The notes under the pieces were generated by a model. It had not been told where the DNA came from. It saw nothing but the letters and a program-made list of their open reading frames with translations, and made no database searches. A stretch of DNA of 64,000 nucleotides from Pseudomonas sp. ML96 (GTDB lineage: Bacteria; Pseudomonadota; Gammaproteobacteria; Pseudomonadales; Pseudomonadaceae): NCBI RefSeq assembly GCF_000761545.1, contig NZ_JPMY01000045.1, forward strand, positions 79,813 to 143,812, in the 5' to 3' direction. Made by a program: the position numbers and the translations under genes. Below are positions 8,181 to 16,520 of this stretch, piece after piece; the stretch's first letter is position 1; the number at the start of each line of letters is the position of its first letter.

Positions 8181-9640
8181 GCGCCACAGCTGCCACATTG
8201 ATGATCCAGGGCACCACCTCGGACGCCGGCAAGAGCACCCTGGTGACTGCCCTGTGCCGTTGGCTGCAGCGCCAGGGCGTGAGCGTGGCGCCGTTCAAAC
8301 CGCAGAATATGGCGCTGAACAGTGCCGTTACTGCCGATGGCGGCGAGATCGGTCGCGCCCAGGCGGTGCAGGCCCAGGCTGCGGGCCTCGCGCCGCACAC
8401 CGATATGAACCCGGTGCTGCTCAAGCCCAATTCCGACACCGGCGCCCAGGTGATCATCCAGGGTCGCGCCATCGGCAACATGAACGCCGTGGCCTATCAC
8501 GACTACAAGCGCGTTGCCCGCGAGGCGGTGCTCGAATCCCACGCGCGCTTGGCGGCGCAGTACCCGGTGGTGATGGTCGAGGGTGCCGGCTCGCCGGCCG
8601 AGATCAATCTGCGCGCCGGCGACATCGCCAACATGGGCTTCGCCGAGGCGGTGGACTGCCCGGTGCTGCTGATCGCCGATATTGACAAGGGCGGCGTGTT
8701 CGCCCACCTGGTTGGCACCCTGGAGCTGCTGTCGCCGAGCGAGCAGGCGCGGGTCAAGGGCTTCGTGATCAACCGTTTCCGCGGCGATATCGCGCTGCTG
8801 CAACCGGGGCTGGACTGGCTGGAGCAGCGCACCGGCAAGCCGGTGCTCGGCGTGCTGCCGTACCTGATGGACTTCCACCTGGAGGCCGAGGACGCGGTGC
8901 AGGTGCTGCAGCCGGGCAAGGAACAGAAGGTGCTGCGCGTCGCCGTACCGGTGCTGCCGCGCATCAGCAACCACACCGACTTCGATCCGTTGCGCCTGCA
9001 TCCGCAAGTGGATTTGCAGTTCATCGGCCTCGGTCAGGCGATTCCGCCGGCCGACCTGATCATCCTGCCCGGCTCCAAAAGCGTACGGGCCGACCTGGCG
9101 CGCCTGCGCGAGCATGGCAGGGATGCCGCTATCGCCCGCCACCTGCGCTACGGCGGCAAGGTGCTCGGCATCTGTGGCGGCCTGCAGATGCTCGGCACTC
9201 GCATCGACGATCCTCATGGCCTGGAAGGCCCGGCCGGCAGCAGCGCGGGCCTCGGCCTGCTCGACTACGTCACGGTGCTGGAGCCGGAGAAGCAGCTGCG
9301 TAATGTGCGCGGGCGCCTGAGCCTGGGTGAGCTGGAGGTCAGCGGCTACGAGATCCATGCCGGGGTCAGTAGTGGCCCCGCCCTGGCCAGTCACGCCGTG
9401 CGCCTGGACGATGGGCGCAGCGATGGCGCCATCAGCGCCGACGGCCAGGTCATGGCCACCTACCTGCACGGCCTGTTCGAGCAGCCGGCCGCCTGCGCCG
9501 CGTTGCTCGCCTGGGCCGGCCTGCGCGAGGCGCGCGAGGTGGATTACCATGCGCGCCGCGAACGCGATATCGAGCGCCTGGCCGACCTGGTCGAGGCACA
9601 TCTGGACACCCGCCTGCTCCGCGAGCTGTGCGGCCTGTAA
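8177..9640 (+). CDS. cobQ: Cobyric acid synthase CobQ
   Basis: A 487-residue glutamine amidotransferase that amidates the b, d, e and g side chains of adenosylcobyrinic acid a,c-diamide. The N-terminal ATPase domain begins with IQGTTSDAGKSTLVTALC; FKPQNMALNS and VMVEGAGSPAEINL follow. The C-terminal glutaminase half has the nucleophile Cys in GICGGLQMLG and His in YLHGLFE. ATG 8177 overlaps the cobD stop (ATGA). Longer in-frame extensions upstream overlap cobD and lack family similarity. Confidence 0.96.
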   Translation: MSATAATLMIQGTTSDAGKSTLVTALCRWLQRQGVSVAPFKPQNMALNSAVTADGGEIGRAQAVQAQAAGLAPHTDMNPVLLKPNSDTGAQVIIQGRAIGNMNAVAYHDYKRVAREAVLESHARLAAQYPVVMVEGAGSPAEINLRAGDIANMGFAEAVDCPVLLIADIDKGGVFAHLVGTLELLSPSEQARVKGFVINRFRGDIALLQPGLDWLEQRTGKPVLGVLPYLMDFHLEAEDAVQVLQPGKEQKVLRVAVPVLPRISNHTDFDPLRLHPQVDLQFIGLGQAIPPADLIILPGSKSVRADLARLREHGRDAAIARHLRYGGKVLGICGGLQMLGTRIDDPHGLEGPAGSSAGLGLLDYVTVLEPEKQLRNVRGRLSLGELEVSGYEIHAGVSSGPALASHAVRLDDGRSDGAISADGQVMATYLHGLFEQPAACAALLAWAGLREAREVDYHARRERDIERLADLVEAHLDTRLLRELCGL

Positions 9641-9650
9641 GGGGCAAACC

Positions 9651-10172
9651 ATGCTCGAACTGATCCTCGGTGGCGCCCGCTCCGGCAAGAGCCGCCTGGC
9701 CGAGAAGCTGGCTGCGGATAGCGGCCTGCCGGTCACTTATATCGCCACCGGCCAGGCCTGGGATGGCGAGATGGCCAAGCGCATCGCCCATCACCGCGCC
9801 ACACGCCCGGCCGAGTGGGGCCTGGTCGAGGAGCCTGTCGAACTGGCCCGCGCCCTGCGCGACAATGCTGCCGCCGGCCGCTGCCTGCTGGTCGACTGCC
9901 TGACCCTGTGGCTGACCAATCTGCTGATGCTGGAAGACGAGACGCGCCTGGCCATGCAGCGCGATGCCTTCCTGGAAAGCCTGGCCGAGCTGCCCGGGCG
10001 CATCATCCTGGTCAGCAACGAGACCGGGCTGGGCGTGGTGCCGCTGGGCGAGCTGACCCGTCGCTACGTCGACGAAGCCGGCTGGCTGCACCAGGCCGTG
10101 GCCGAACGGGCCGAGCGCGTGCAGTTCTGTGTCGCCGGCCTGCCCATGCTGCTCAAAGGAGCGCCGCTATGA
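9651..10172 (+). CDS. cobU: Adenosylcobinamide kinase / adenosylcobinamide-phosphate guanylyltransferase
   Basis: A 173-residue bifunctional CobU/CobP enzyme that phosphorylates adenosylcobinamide and then activates it as the GDP derivative. Visible features are the P-loop GGARSGKS at residues 7-14, the histidine pair in IAHHRATRP near 47-48 (site of the guanylated intermediate), LLVDCLTLWLTN and VSNETGLGVVP. ATG 9651 follows an AAGGGG ribosome site 10 nt after the cobQ stop, the only non-overlapping junction in the downstream half of the operon. Confidence 0.95.
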   Translation: MLELILGGARSGKSRLAEKLAADSGLPVTYIATGQAWDGEMAKRIAHHRATRPAEWGLVEEPVELARALRDNAAAGRCLLVDCLTLWLTNLLMLEDETRLAMQRDAFLESLAELPGRIILVSNETGLGVVPLGELTRRYVDEAGWLHQAVAERAERVQFCVAGLPMLLKGAPL

Positions 10173-11224
10173 CTTCTTCCCTCTGGTGGCAGCAAGCCTG
10201 CCGCCAGCCCGATGCCGCTGCCGAGGCCGCCGCCCTGGCGCGCCAGGCGCAGCTGACCAAGCCGACTGGCGCCCTCGGTGTACTGGAGAGCCTGGCCGTG
10301 CGCCTGGCCGCGCTGCAGGGGTGTGAGAAACCCGCCATCCACAATCCGCAGCTGGTGCTGTTCGCCGGTGACCACGGCGTGGTCGCCGAGGGAGTGTCGG
10401 CCTATCCGCAGGCGGTGACCGCGCAGATGCTCGGCAACTTCGTCGCCGGCGGCGCCGCCGTCAGCGTGCTGGCCCGCGAGCAGGGCATGCCGCTGCGCCT
10501 GGTCGACCTGGGCACCATCAATCTCGATCTGGAGCTGCCCGGCGTGCGCCACCTGCGTCTGGGCGCCGGCACCGCCAACTTCGCCGTTGATCCGGCGATG
10601 ACAGCCGAGCAGTGCGCCGCCGCGCTGCAGGCTGGTCGCGAGGCGGTGCAGCAGGCGCTGGGCGAGGGCTGCGATCTGCTGCTGGCCGGCGAGATGGGCA
10701 TCGGCAATACCAGCGCCGCCACGGCCCTGGCCTGCGCCTTGAGTGATCTGCAGCCGGGTCAGCTGACCGGCCCCGGCACCGGCCTGGATGGCGCTGGCGT
10801 CAGCCACAAGCAGGCGGTAATCGAGCGGGCTCTGGCCCTGCACGGTGCGCAACTGGGCGAACCCCTCGAGGCTCTGCGCCGGGTCGGCGGCTTCGAGCTG
10901 GCGGCCCTGGCCGGTGCCTACCTGGCCTGTGCTCAGGCCGGTATTCCGGCCGTGGTCGATGGCTTTATCTGCACGGCCGCGGCCCTGTGCGCCGTACGTC
11001 TGAACCCCGGCGTGCGGCCCTGGCTGCTGTTCGCCCATGCCGGTGCCGAGCCGGGCCACGCCGCGCTGCTTGCCGAACTCGGCGGCAGCCCGTTGCTCGA
11101 CCTCGGCCTGCGCCTGGGCGAGGGCAGCGGTGCGGCCCTGGCGCTGCCCCTGATCAAACTTGCCTGCGCGCTGCATGGCGGCATGGCTACCTTTTCTGAA
11201 GCTCTGGTTGAGGACAAACAATGA
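10169..11224 (+). CDS. cobT: Nicotinate-nucleotide--dimethylbenzimidazole phosphoribosyltransferase CobT
   Basis: A 351-residue enzyme that transfers ribose phosphate from nicotinate mononucleotide to dimethylbenzimidazole, making alpha-ribazole phosphate. Conserved motifs are KPTGALGVLE, LFAGDHGVVAEGVSAYP, GEMGIGNTSAATAL, TGPGTGLD and the catalytic glutamate near residue 318 in RLGEGSGAALAL. Start ATG 10169 overlaps the cobU stop, with AAAGGAG upstream. It uses the product of BluB. Confidence 0.96.
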   Translation: MTSSLWWQQACRQPDAAAEAAALARQAQLTKPTGALGVLESLAVRLAALQGCEKPAIHNPQLVLFAGDHGVVAEGVSAYPQAVTAQMLGNFVAGGAAVSVLAREQGMPLRLVDLGTINLDLELPGVRHLRLGAGTANFAVDPAMTAEQCAAALQAGREAVQQALGEGCDLLLAGEMGIGNTSAATALACALSDLQPGQLTGPGTGLDGAGVSHKQAVIERALALHGAQLGEPLEALRRVGGFELAALAGAYLACAQAGIPAVVDGFICTAAALCAVRLNPGVRPWLLFAHAGAEPGHAALLAELGGSPLLDLGLRLGEGSGAALALPLIKLACALHGGMATFSEALVEDKQ

Positions 11225-11793
11225 CCCTTTCCCTGGATATGTTGCGCCACGGCGTGACCGACGCCGGCCCCGGCTTTCGCGGCAGCAGCGACGATGCGCT
11301 GACCGAGCAGGGGCGACAGCAGATGCAGCTGGCCCTGGCCGGCAAGGGCGGCTGGGACCTGGTGGTCAGCTCGCCGCTGCAGCGTTGCGAGTCGTTCGCT
11401 CGTCAATTTGCGGAAGGCCTGGGCGTGCCCCTGCGTATCGAGGCCGATCTGCGTGAGCTGCACTTCGGTGCCTGGGAAGGCCGCAACTCGGCCGAGGTAC
11501 TGCTGGAAGCCCCGGAGGCGCTCGGCAAGTTCTGGAACGATCCCTACCGTTTCACCCCGCCGGAAGCCGAACCGGTGCGCGACTTCGCCGCGCGCGTGCT
11601 GGGCGCCGTCGAGCGCCTGCAGGCCGAGCTGGACGGCAAGCGTGTGCTGCTGGTGACCCACGGTGGCGTGATGCGCCTGCTGCTGGCGCGCGCACGCAAC
11701 CTGCCGGAGAGCCAGCTGCTGCAGGTGGAGGTGGGCTATGGCGCGCTGCATGGCCTGCAGGTTGAAGCCGATCTGCAGCTGACCGAAGTCTGA
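11221..11793 (+). CDS. cobC: Alpha-ribazole phosphatase-like histidine phosphatase
   Basis: A 190-residue protein of the histidine phosphatase (phosphoglycerate mutase) superfamily: catalytic His in MLRHGVTDAG at the N-terminus, SSPLQRCESFA, RELHFGAWEG and the second catalytic His in VTHGGVMRLL. In cobalamin synthesis such enzymes remove the 5'-phosphate of alpha-ribazole phosphate or adenosylcobalamin phosphate. Its position between cobT and cobS with 4-nt and 1-nt overlaps supports this role over a general phosphatase. Confidence 0.9.
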   Translation: MTLSLDMLRHGVTDAGPGFRGSSDDALTEQGRQQMQLALAGKGGWDLVVSSPLQRCESFARQFAEGLGVPLRIEADLRELHFGAWEGRNSAEVLLEAPEALGKFWNDPYRFTPPEAEPVRDFAARVLGAVERLQAELDGKRVLLVTHGGVMRLLLARARNLPESQLLQVEVGYGALHGLQVEADLQLTEV

Positions 11794-12530
11794 TGCTGCC
11801 GCAGCCGCTGCTGATCGCCCTGCAGTTCCTCACCCGCCTGCCTGTTCGGCTGGCGGGCATGCCGGAGCCTGCGCAGATCGGTCGCTCGCTGCTATGGTAT
11901 CCGCTGGTGGGGCTGCTACTTGGTGGCCTGCTGCTGGCGTTGCATGGGCTGCTCGGCAGTACGCCGGCGCTGCTCCAGGCGGCCATTCTGCTGACGGTCT
12001 GGGTCGGGCTTTCCGGAGGCCTGCATCTGGACGGTTTGGCCGATACGGCCGATGCCTGGGTTGGTGGCTACGGTGATCGCGAGCGCACCCTGGCGATCAT
12101 GAAGGACCCGCGCAGCGGCCCCATCGCCGTGGTGGTGTTGCTGCTGGTACTGCTGCTCAAGTTCACTGCCCTGGTGGTGTTGCTGGAGCACGGCGCCTGG
12201 GTCGGCCTGCTGCTGGCGCCCTGGCTGGGGCGCATGCTGCTGCCGTTACTGTTCCTGACGACCGACTATGTGCGCGCCGGCGGCCTCGGCCAGGCGCTGA
12301 GCGAGCACCTGCCGCGCGAGCGCTTGCCGCTGCTGCTGGCGCTTCACGCTGGCGCCATGCTGCTGCTCGGCTGGAGCGCTCTGCTGGCTCTGGCCACTGC
12401 GGCCATGATGTTCTGGCTGCTGCGCCGGGCCTTCGTAACGCGTCTGGGCGGCACTACCGGCGATACCGCCGGCGCCCTGCTGGAGCTGGCCGAATGCGTG
12501 GTCCTAGTGGCCCTGGCTCTGTTCATCTAG
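11793..12530 (+). CDS. cobS: Adenosylcobinamide-GDP ribazoletransferase (CobS/CobV)
   Basis: A 245-residue integral membrane enzyme that joins adenosylcobinamide-GDP to alpha-ribazole (phosphate), the last assembly step. LQFLTRLP near the N-terminus, WYPLVGLLLG, the metal-binding GGLHLDGLADTADAW and IMKDPRSGPIA are family signatures, with five or more hydrophobic segments after them. TGATG junction with cobC. It is the last gene of the cob operon; no clear terminator follows before the MarR gene. Confidence 0.95.
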   Translation: MLPQPLLIALQFLTRLPVRLAGMPEPAQIGRSLLWYPLVGLLLGGLLLALHGLLGSTPALLQAAILLTVWVGLSGGLHLDGLADTADAWVGGYGDRERTLAIMKDPRSGPIAVVVLLLVLLLKFTALVVLLEHGAWVGLLLAPWLGRMLLPLLFLTTDYVRAGGLGQALSEHLPRERLPLLLALHAGAMLLLGWSALLALATAAMMFWLLRRAFVTRLGGTTGDTAGALLELAECVVLVALALFI

Positions 12531-12565
12531 TCCATCTGTTCCGCTGTCTTATCGCGCAACTGTAA

Positions 12566-12602
12566 TTGCCTGTTCGGTAGATGCGGGTATATACCTGTAT
12601 TC
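12566..12602 (+). promoter_or_regulatory. Candidate MarR-gene promoter with operator on the -10
   Basis: TTGCCT (12566-12571), a 16-nt spacer and TATATA (12588-12593) form a plausible sigma70 promoter. The -10 sits in the middle of the perfect palindrome GGTATATACC (12586-12595), a likely autorepressor site. Transcription would begin around 12600, only a few bases before ATG 12603, and no Shine-Dalgarno is visible. Confidence 0.5.
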
Positions 12603-13016
12603 ATGTTGCCGACCCAATGCCTGTGTACCAAGTTGCGCCGCGCCAGCCGCGGTGTCACCCGCATCTACGACGAAGCCCTGGCCGATGTCGGGCTCAATGC
12701 CGCGCAGTTTTCCCTGCTGCGCAATCTGCAACGCCTGGAGAGTCCGAGCATTTCCATGCTGGCCGAGGCCATGGGCCTGGACCGCAGTACGCTCGGGCGC
12801 AACCTGCGGGTGGTGGAGGGCATGGGCCTGGTCCAGCTGGGCGGCGGTGTCGACCAGCGCAGCCGTGAGGTGGTGCTCAGTGCCGCCGGCCGGCAGGTGC
12901 TGGAGCAGGGCGCACCGCTGTGGGAGCGGGCGCAGCAGGAAGTGGCACTGCGCCTGGGCGCGGACAAGCGGGCGGCGCTGATGCTGCTGCTCGACGATCT
13001 GGAAACCATCGACTGA
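12603..13016 (+). CDS. MarR-family transcriptional regulator
   Basis: A 137-residue winged-helix regulator: AAQFSLLRNLQRL and SISMLAEAMGLDRSTLGRNL form the recognition helix-turn-helix, GLVQLGGGVDQRSREV the wing, with dimerisation helices at both ends. The N-terminal CLCTKLRRASRGVTRIYDEAL aligns with typical MarR starts, so ATG 12603 is probably right despite no visible ribosome site. It likely controls itself and the MFS gene 27 nt downstream. Such pairs commonly respond to small aromatic or toxic ligands; the ligand here is unknown. Confidence 0.92.
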   Translation: MLPTQCLCTKLRRASRGVTRIYDEALADVGLNAAQFSLLRNLQRLESPSISMLAEAMGLDRSTLGRNLRVVEGMGLVQLGGGVDQRSREVVLSAAGRQVLEQGAPLWERAQQEVALRLGADKRAALMLLLDDLETID

Positions 13017-13043
13017 CGGGCCGCTGCCCGTGGAGACAACGAC

Positions 13044-14252
13044 ATGAACAATCCGTGGCGCACGGCGGCCTGGCTACTGGTAGGTGCCTCGCTGATCCTC
13101 GCCCTGTCCCTCGGCATCCGGCATGGCTTCGGCCTGTTCCTCGGACCGATGAGCAGCGAGTACGGCTGGGGCCGCGAGGTGTTCGCCTTCGCCATCGCCC
13201 TGCAGAACCTGATCTGGGGCCTGGCCCAGCCGATCACCGGTGCCATCGCCGACCGTTTCGGCGCGCGGCGGGTGATCATTGCCGGCGGCTTGCTGTATGC
13301 CGCCGGCCTGGGCCTGATGGCGGTGTCCGACTCGGCGCTGTCGCTGTCGCTCAGCGCCGGCCTGCTGATCGGTATCGGCCTGTCCGGTACCTCGTTCTCG
13401 GTGATGCTCGGCGTGGTCGGCCGCGCGCTGCCGCCGGAGAAGCGCAGCATCGGCATGGGTATCGCCGCTGCCGCCGGTTCCTTCGGCCAGTTCGCCATGC
13501 TGCCGGGCAGCCTGGGCCTGATCGGCTGGCTCGGCTGGTCCTCGGCGCTGCTCGCGCTGGCCATGCTGGTGGCACTGATCGCGCCGCTGGCGCTGATGGT
13601 GCGTGACACGCCGCTGCCAGCCCCGGCGGGTGGCGAGCAGAGCCTGGGTGAGGCGCTGCGCGAGGCCTGCTCGCATTCCGGTTTCTGGCTACTGGCGCTG
13701 GGCTTCTTCGTCTGTGGTTTCCAGGTGGTGTTCATCGGCGTGCACCTGCCGTCGTACCTGGTCGATCAGCACCTGCCGGCTTCGGTCGGTACCACGGTGC
13801 TGGCGCTGGTGGGGCTGTTCAACGTGTTCGGCACCTATGTCGCCGGCTGGCTGGGTGGGCGGATGTCCAAGCCCAGGCTGCTCACCGGGCTGTATCTGGC
13901 GCGCACGCTGGTGATCGTCGCTTTCGTCTACCTGCCGCTTTCCGAGTGGAGCGCCTATGCCTTCGGCATGGCGATGGGCTTCCTCTGGCTATCGACCGTG
14001 CCGTTGACCAATGGCACCGTGGCCACTCTGTTCGGCGTGCGCAACCTGTCCATGCTCGGTGGCATCGTGTTCCTGTTCCACCAGCTGGGCTCCTTCCTCG
14101 GCGGTTGGCTGGGCGGCTACCTGTACGACCATACCGGCAGCTATGAGGTGGTCTGGCAGCTGTCGATCCTCTTCGGTCTGCTGGCGGCGGCGCTCAACTG
14201 GCCGGTGCGTGAGCAGCCGGTGGCGCGCCTGCGCGGTGCGGGGGCTGCATGA
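13044..14252 (+). CDS. MFS transporter
   Basis: A 402-residue major facilitator protein with about twelve hydrophobic segments. The loop between helices 2 and 3 carries GAIADRFGARRVI (usual GxxxDRxGxR), repeated more weakly in the second half as GWLGGRMSKPRLL. Overall it resembles the monocarboxylate/OFA-type branch. GGAGACAACGAC precedes ATG 13044. The adjacent MarR gene suggests induction by the transported or exported compound; direction and substrate are not known. Confidence 0.9.
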   Translation: MNNPWRTAAWLLVGASLILALSLGIRHGFGLFLGPMSSEYGWGREVFAFAIALQNLIWGLAQPITGAIADRFGARRVIIAGGLLYAAGLGLMAVSDSALSLSLSAGLLIGIGLSGTSFSVMLGVVGRALPPEKRSIGMGIAAAAGSFGQFAMLPGSLGLIGWLGWSSALLALAMLVALIAPLALMVRDTPLPAPAGGEQSLGEALREACSHSGFWLLALGFFVCGFQVVFIGVHLPSYLVDQHLPASVGTTVLALVGLFNVFGTYVAGWLGGRMSKPRLLTGLYLARTLVIVAFVYLPLSEWSAYAFGMAMGFLWLSTVPLTNGTVATLFGVRNLSMLGGIVFLFHQLGSFLGGWLGGYLYDHTGSYEVVWQLSILFGLLAAALNWPVREQPVARLRGAGAA

Positions 14253-14371
14253 GTCGCGCGGCCGGCCTGGGCCTGGCGGCGCTGCTGGTCGCCGGCCTGC
14301 TGGTACTGGCCTGGTGGGGCTGGGCGCGCGGCGGCCTGGCCCTGATGCAGCTGAACATGAGCCTGTGCTGA
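14249..14371 (+). CDS. Predicted 40-residue single-span membrane microprotein
   Basis: An ATG at 14249 overlaps the MFS stop (ATGA) and opens a 40-codon frame: MSRAAGLGLAALLVAGLLVL, then AWWGWARGGLALMQLNMSLC. It has one strongly hydrophobic helix of about 20 residues followed by a short amphipathic tail ending in Cys. The 4-nt overlap suggests translational coupling to the transporter, so it could be a small accessory subunit, but no family is recognised. It could also be chance; conservation across pseudomonads would decide. Confidence 0.5.
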   Translation: MSRAAGLGLAALLVAGLLVLAWWGWARGGLALMQLNMSLC

Positions 14372-14434
14372 AGATTGCCGCGACGGCGACGGGCGAGTAG
14401 CGTGAGCGACATGACTGAATTGGAGCCTGTCACC

Positions 14435-14986
14435 ATGTTGCCGCGCATCGCCTCGCTGTCCCTGCTTTGCCTGCTGTCCACGCCGCTGTGGGCGGCCGAT
14501 TGCCCGCCACTGCTCAAGGATCAGGGCGAGCTGCAGCAACTGCGCTCCAAGGAGCGTATCGACCTGTGCCAGCGTTTCTCCGGCAAGCCGCTGCTGGTGG
14601 TCAATACCGCCAGCCACTGCGGTTTCACCCCACAGTTCAAGGGGCTGGAGGCGCTCTACCAGCGCTACAAGGGGCAGGGCCTGGAGGTGCTCGGCGTGCC
14701 GTCGGATGACTTCCGTCAGGAAGCCGACAACTCCGAGGGCACCGCCAAGGTGTGCTTCATCGACTACGGCGTGACCTTCGCCATGAGCGAGCCACAGTCG
14801 GTCAGCGGCAGCGATGCGGCGCCGCTGTTCCGTGAGCTGGCCGAGCAGAGCAGCGCGCCGCGCTGGAACTTCTACAAGTACGTGGTGGGCCGCGACGGCA
14901 AGGTGATCGCCAGCTTCTCCAGCCTGACCAAGCCGGACGACGAGGACCTGATCGAGGCCATCGACAAGGCCATCGCCCAGCAGTGA
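14435..14986 (+). CDS. Exported glutathione peroxidase-family protein
   Basis: A 183-residue thiol peroxidase with signal peptide MLPRIASLSLLCLLSTPLWA, so it is periplasmic or secreted. The peroxidatic Cys lies in VNTASHCGFTPQF and the Trp-Asn pair in RWNFYKYVVG. The usual PCNQF segment reads PSDDF, so the family Gln and the extra Cys are absent. A Cys in AKVCFIDYGVTF, 45 residues after the peroxidatic one, is at about the place of the thioredoxin-type resolving Cys. ATG 14435 has GGAG at good spacing; ATG 14411 is an in-frame alternative that would spoil the signal peptide. Confidence 0.88.
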   Translation: MLPRIASLSLLCLLSTPLWAADCPPLLKDQGELQQLRSKERIDLCQRFSGKPLLVVNTASHCGFTPQFKGLEALYQRYKGQGLEVLGVPSDDFRQEADNSEGTAKVCFIDYGVTFAMSEPQSVSGSDAAPLFRELAEQSSAPRWNFYKYVVGRDGKVIASFSSLTKPDDEDLIEAIDKAIAQQ

Positions 14987-15000
14987 ATCGACGGGCATGA

Positions 15001-15028
15001 AAAAGCCGGGCAAGTGCCCGGCTTTTTC
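15001..15028. terminator. Bidirectional intrinsic terminator
   Basis: A 12-bp perfect stem AAAAAGCCGGGC/GCCCGGCTTTTT around AAGT lies between the convergent peroxidase and FadL genes, with A and T runs on both sides. Confidence 0.92.
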
Positions 15029-15045
15029 GTTGCTGCCTACGGCGC

Positions 15046-16368
15046 TTAGAAGCGGTAGGTGGCTTGCAGGCCCAGGCCGTGGGCGCTGTTGCGGTACTCG
15101 GCGCTGTAGCCGGGGGCGATATTGGCGCTGATCGGGCCTGCCGACAGAGTGCGGTCCGGCTGGTTGACCGAAGCCTTGCTCTCGCGCAGATAGGAGTAGG
15201 CCACGTCGATGGTCATGTCCTTGCTCGGCGACCAGCCGGCACCCAGGGAGAACACCTTGCGGTTGCCGACCGGGATACGCACGGTGCGGTGGGCGTTCTC
15301 GGCCGGCGACGGGTCGAAGGCCAGGCCGGTACGCAGCACGACTTCCGGAGTCAGCTGGTAGGAGGTGCCGATGGCGTAGGACCAGGTGTCGTGCCACTTC
15401 AGTTCTTCGCTGACGGTGCCCAGCGGCGCCGGCAGAGTGCCGATGCCCGGGATGGTCAGGTTTGGCGAGTTCTCGTTCTCGACCACGATGGCATCCAGGC
15501 GGCTCCAGCGAGTCCAGGTGGAGCCGGCGTAGACGGTCCACTTGTCGTCGAGCTTGTAGGTGACCGAGGTGTCGACGGTTTCCGGAGTGGTGAAGTCCAG
15601 GGTGGCATCGTATTCACCGTTCAGGGCGCCGAGTACCGGGCCGTTGAAGCTGCTGACCTTGGTGCGGCCTTCCAGGGTGTAATCGACCTTGGAGTGGTAG
15701 GTCAGACCCCAGGTCAGGCTGTCGGTCACGTCGACCAGTACGCCGAGGTTGAAGCCTACGGCAGTGTCGTCGCCCTTGATGTTGACCTTGGCGTCGCCGG
15801 AGCCGCCCACCGCAGCCAGAGCGCCGTCATTCAGGTTGCTGGTCAGCTTGCCCTTGATCTTGTTGATGGTCGGGCCGAAGCCGACGGACACGCGGTCATT
15901 GATCTTGTAGCTCAGGGTCGGCTGCAGGGTGACCACTTCTACCTTGCTGTACAGGCCCTTGTAGCGGCCGCCGAAGCTCTTCTCGTAGTCGCTGATCAGC
16001 GCGTACGGCACGTACAGGCCAATACCCCAGCTGAATTTCTCGTCGATCGGGCTGGCGTAATAGCCGAACGGGACCGGAGTCATCGGCACCATGTCGCCTT
16101 CGGAGCTTTTGCGATTGGCATTATCGATATCGACGTTCGCCTTGATCAGGCCGAAGCCGCCGAGCACTTCCGCGCGCTCCAGTTTGCTCAGGCCAGCCGG
16201 GTTGCCGTAGAGGATGGAGGCATCGTTGACGGCGGATGCGCGGCCGGCGAAGGAGGTGCCCATGCCGCTGACGCTTTGTTCGTTAATGGCAATTCCGTTG
16301 CCCAGGCTGTAAGTGGAAACCGCACTGACGGCGAGTGCGAGAGAGGTCTTCAACCAGATTTTTTTCAT
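15046..16368 (-). CDS. FadL/OmpP1/TodX-family outer-membrane hydrophobic-compound porin
   Basis: A 440-residue outer-membrane beta-barrel with signal MKKIWLKTSLALAVSAVSTYSLG. The N-terminal plug region has GIAINEQSVSGMGTSFAGRAS and YGNPAGLSKLERAEV, the NPA signature of FadL proteins that take up or export long-chain fatty acids and other hydrophobic molecules. It ends in Phe as expected for barrel insertion. ATG 16368 gives a clean signal peptide; a TTG 21 nt upstream is less likely. From memory, the same context in P. aeruginosa holds a FadL homologue linked to export of oxidised oleic-acid derivatives; whether that applies here is inference. Confidence 0.93.
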   Translation of the reverse strand: MKKIWLKTSLALAVSAVSTYSLGNGIAINEQSVSGMGTSFAGRASAVNDASILYGNPAGLSKLERAEVLGGFGLIKANVDIDNANRKSSEGDMVPMTPVPFGYYASPIDEKFSWGIGLYVPYALISDYEKSFGGRYKGLYSKVEVVTLQPTLSYKINDRVSVGFGPTINKIKGKLTSNLNDGALAAVGGSGDAKVNIKGDDTAVGFNLGVLVDVTDSLTWGLTYHSKVDYTLEGRTKVSSFNGPVLGALNGEYDATLDFTTPETVDTSVTYKLDDKWTVYAGSTWTRWSRLDAIVVENENSPNLTIPGIGTLPAPLGTVSEELKWHDTWSYAIGTSYQLTPEVVLRTGLAFDPSPAENAHRTVRIPVGNRKVFSLGAGWSPSKDMTIDVAYSYLRESKASVNQPDRTLSAGPISANIAPGYSAEYRNSAHGLGLQATYRF

Positions 16369-16487
16369 TAGTAAGCTCACGGAATGCAAAAAACGAGGGC
16401 GGCAAGCTACGCGTTTTGCCGCGCCTTGCCAACCGCTCTGCGACGGGAATTACGTGATGATTTGTGAAAATGATTTTGCCGATGGAG

Positions 16488-16503
16488 CTGACTTATAGGT
16501 CAG
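16488..16503. promoter_or_regulatory. Palindrome in the fadL upstream region
   Basis: CTGACTTATAGGTCAG has 5-bp perfect arms (CTGAC/GTCAG) around TTATAG. On the minus strand it contains TATAAG, a possible -10 for the FadL gene 120 bp downstream, so it may be a repressor site overlapping a promoter. It does not resemble a FadR or PsrA site that I know. Confidence 0.35.
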
Positions 16504-16520
16504 TAAAAAACACCATTGGT

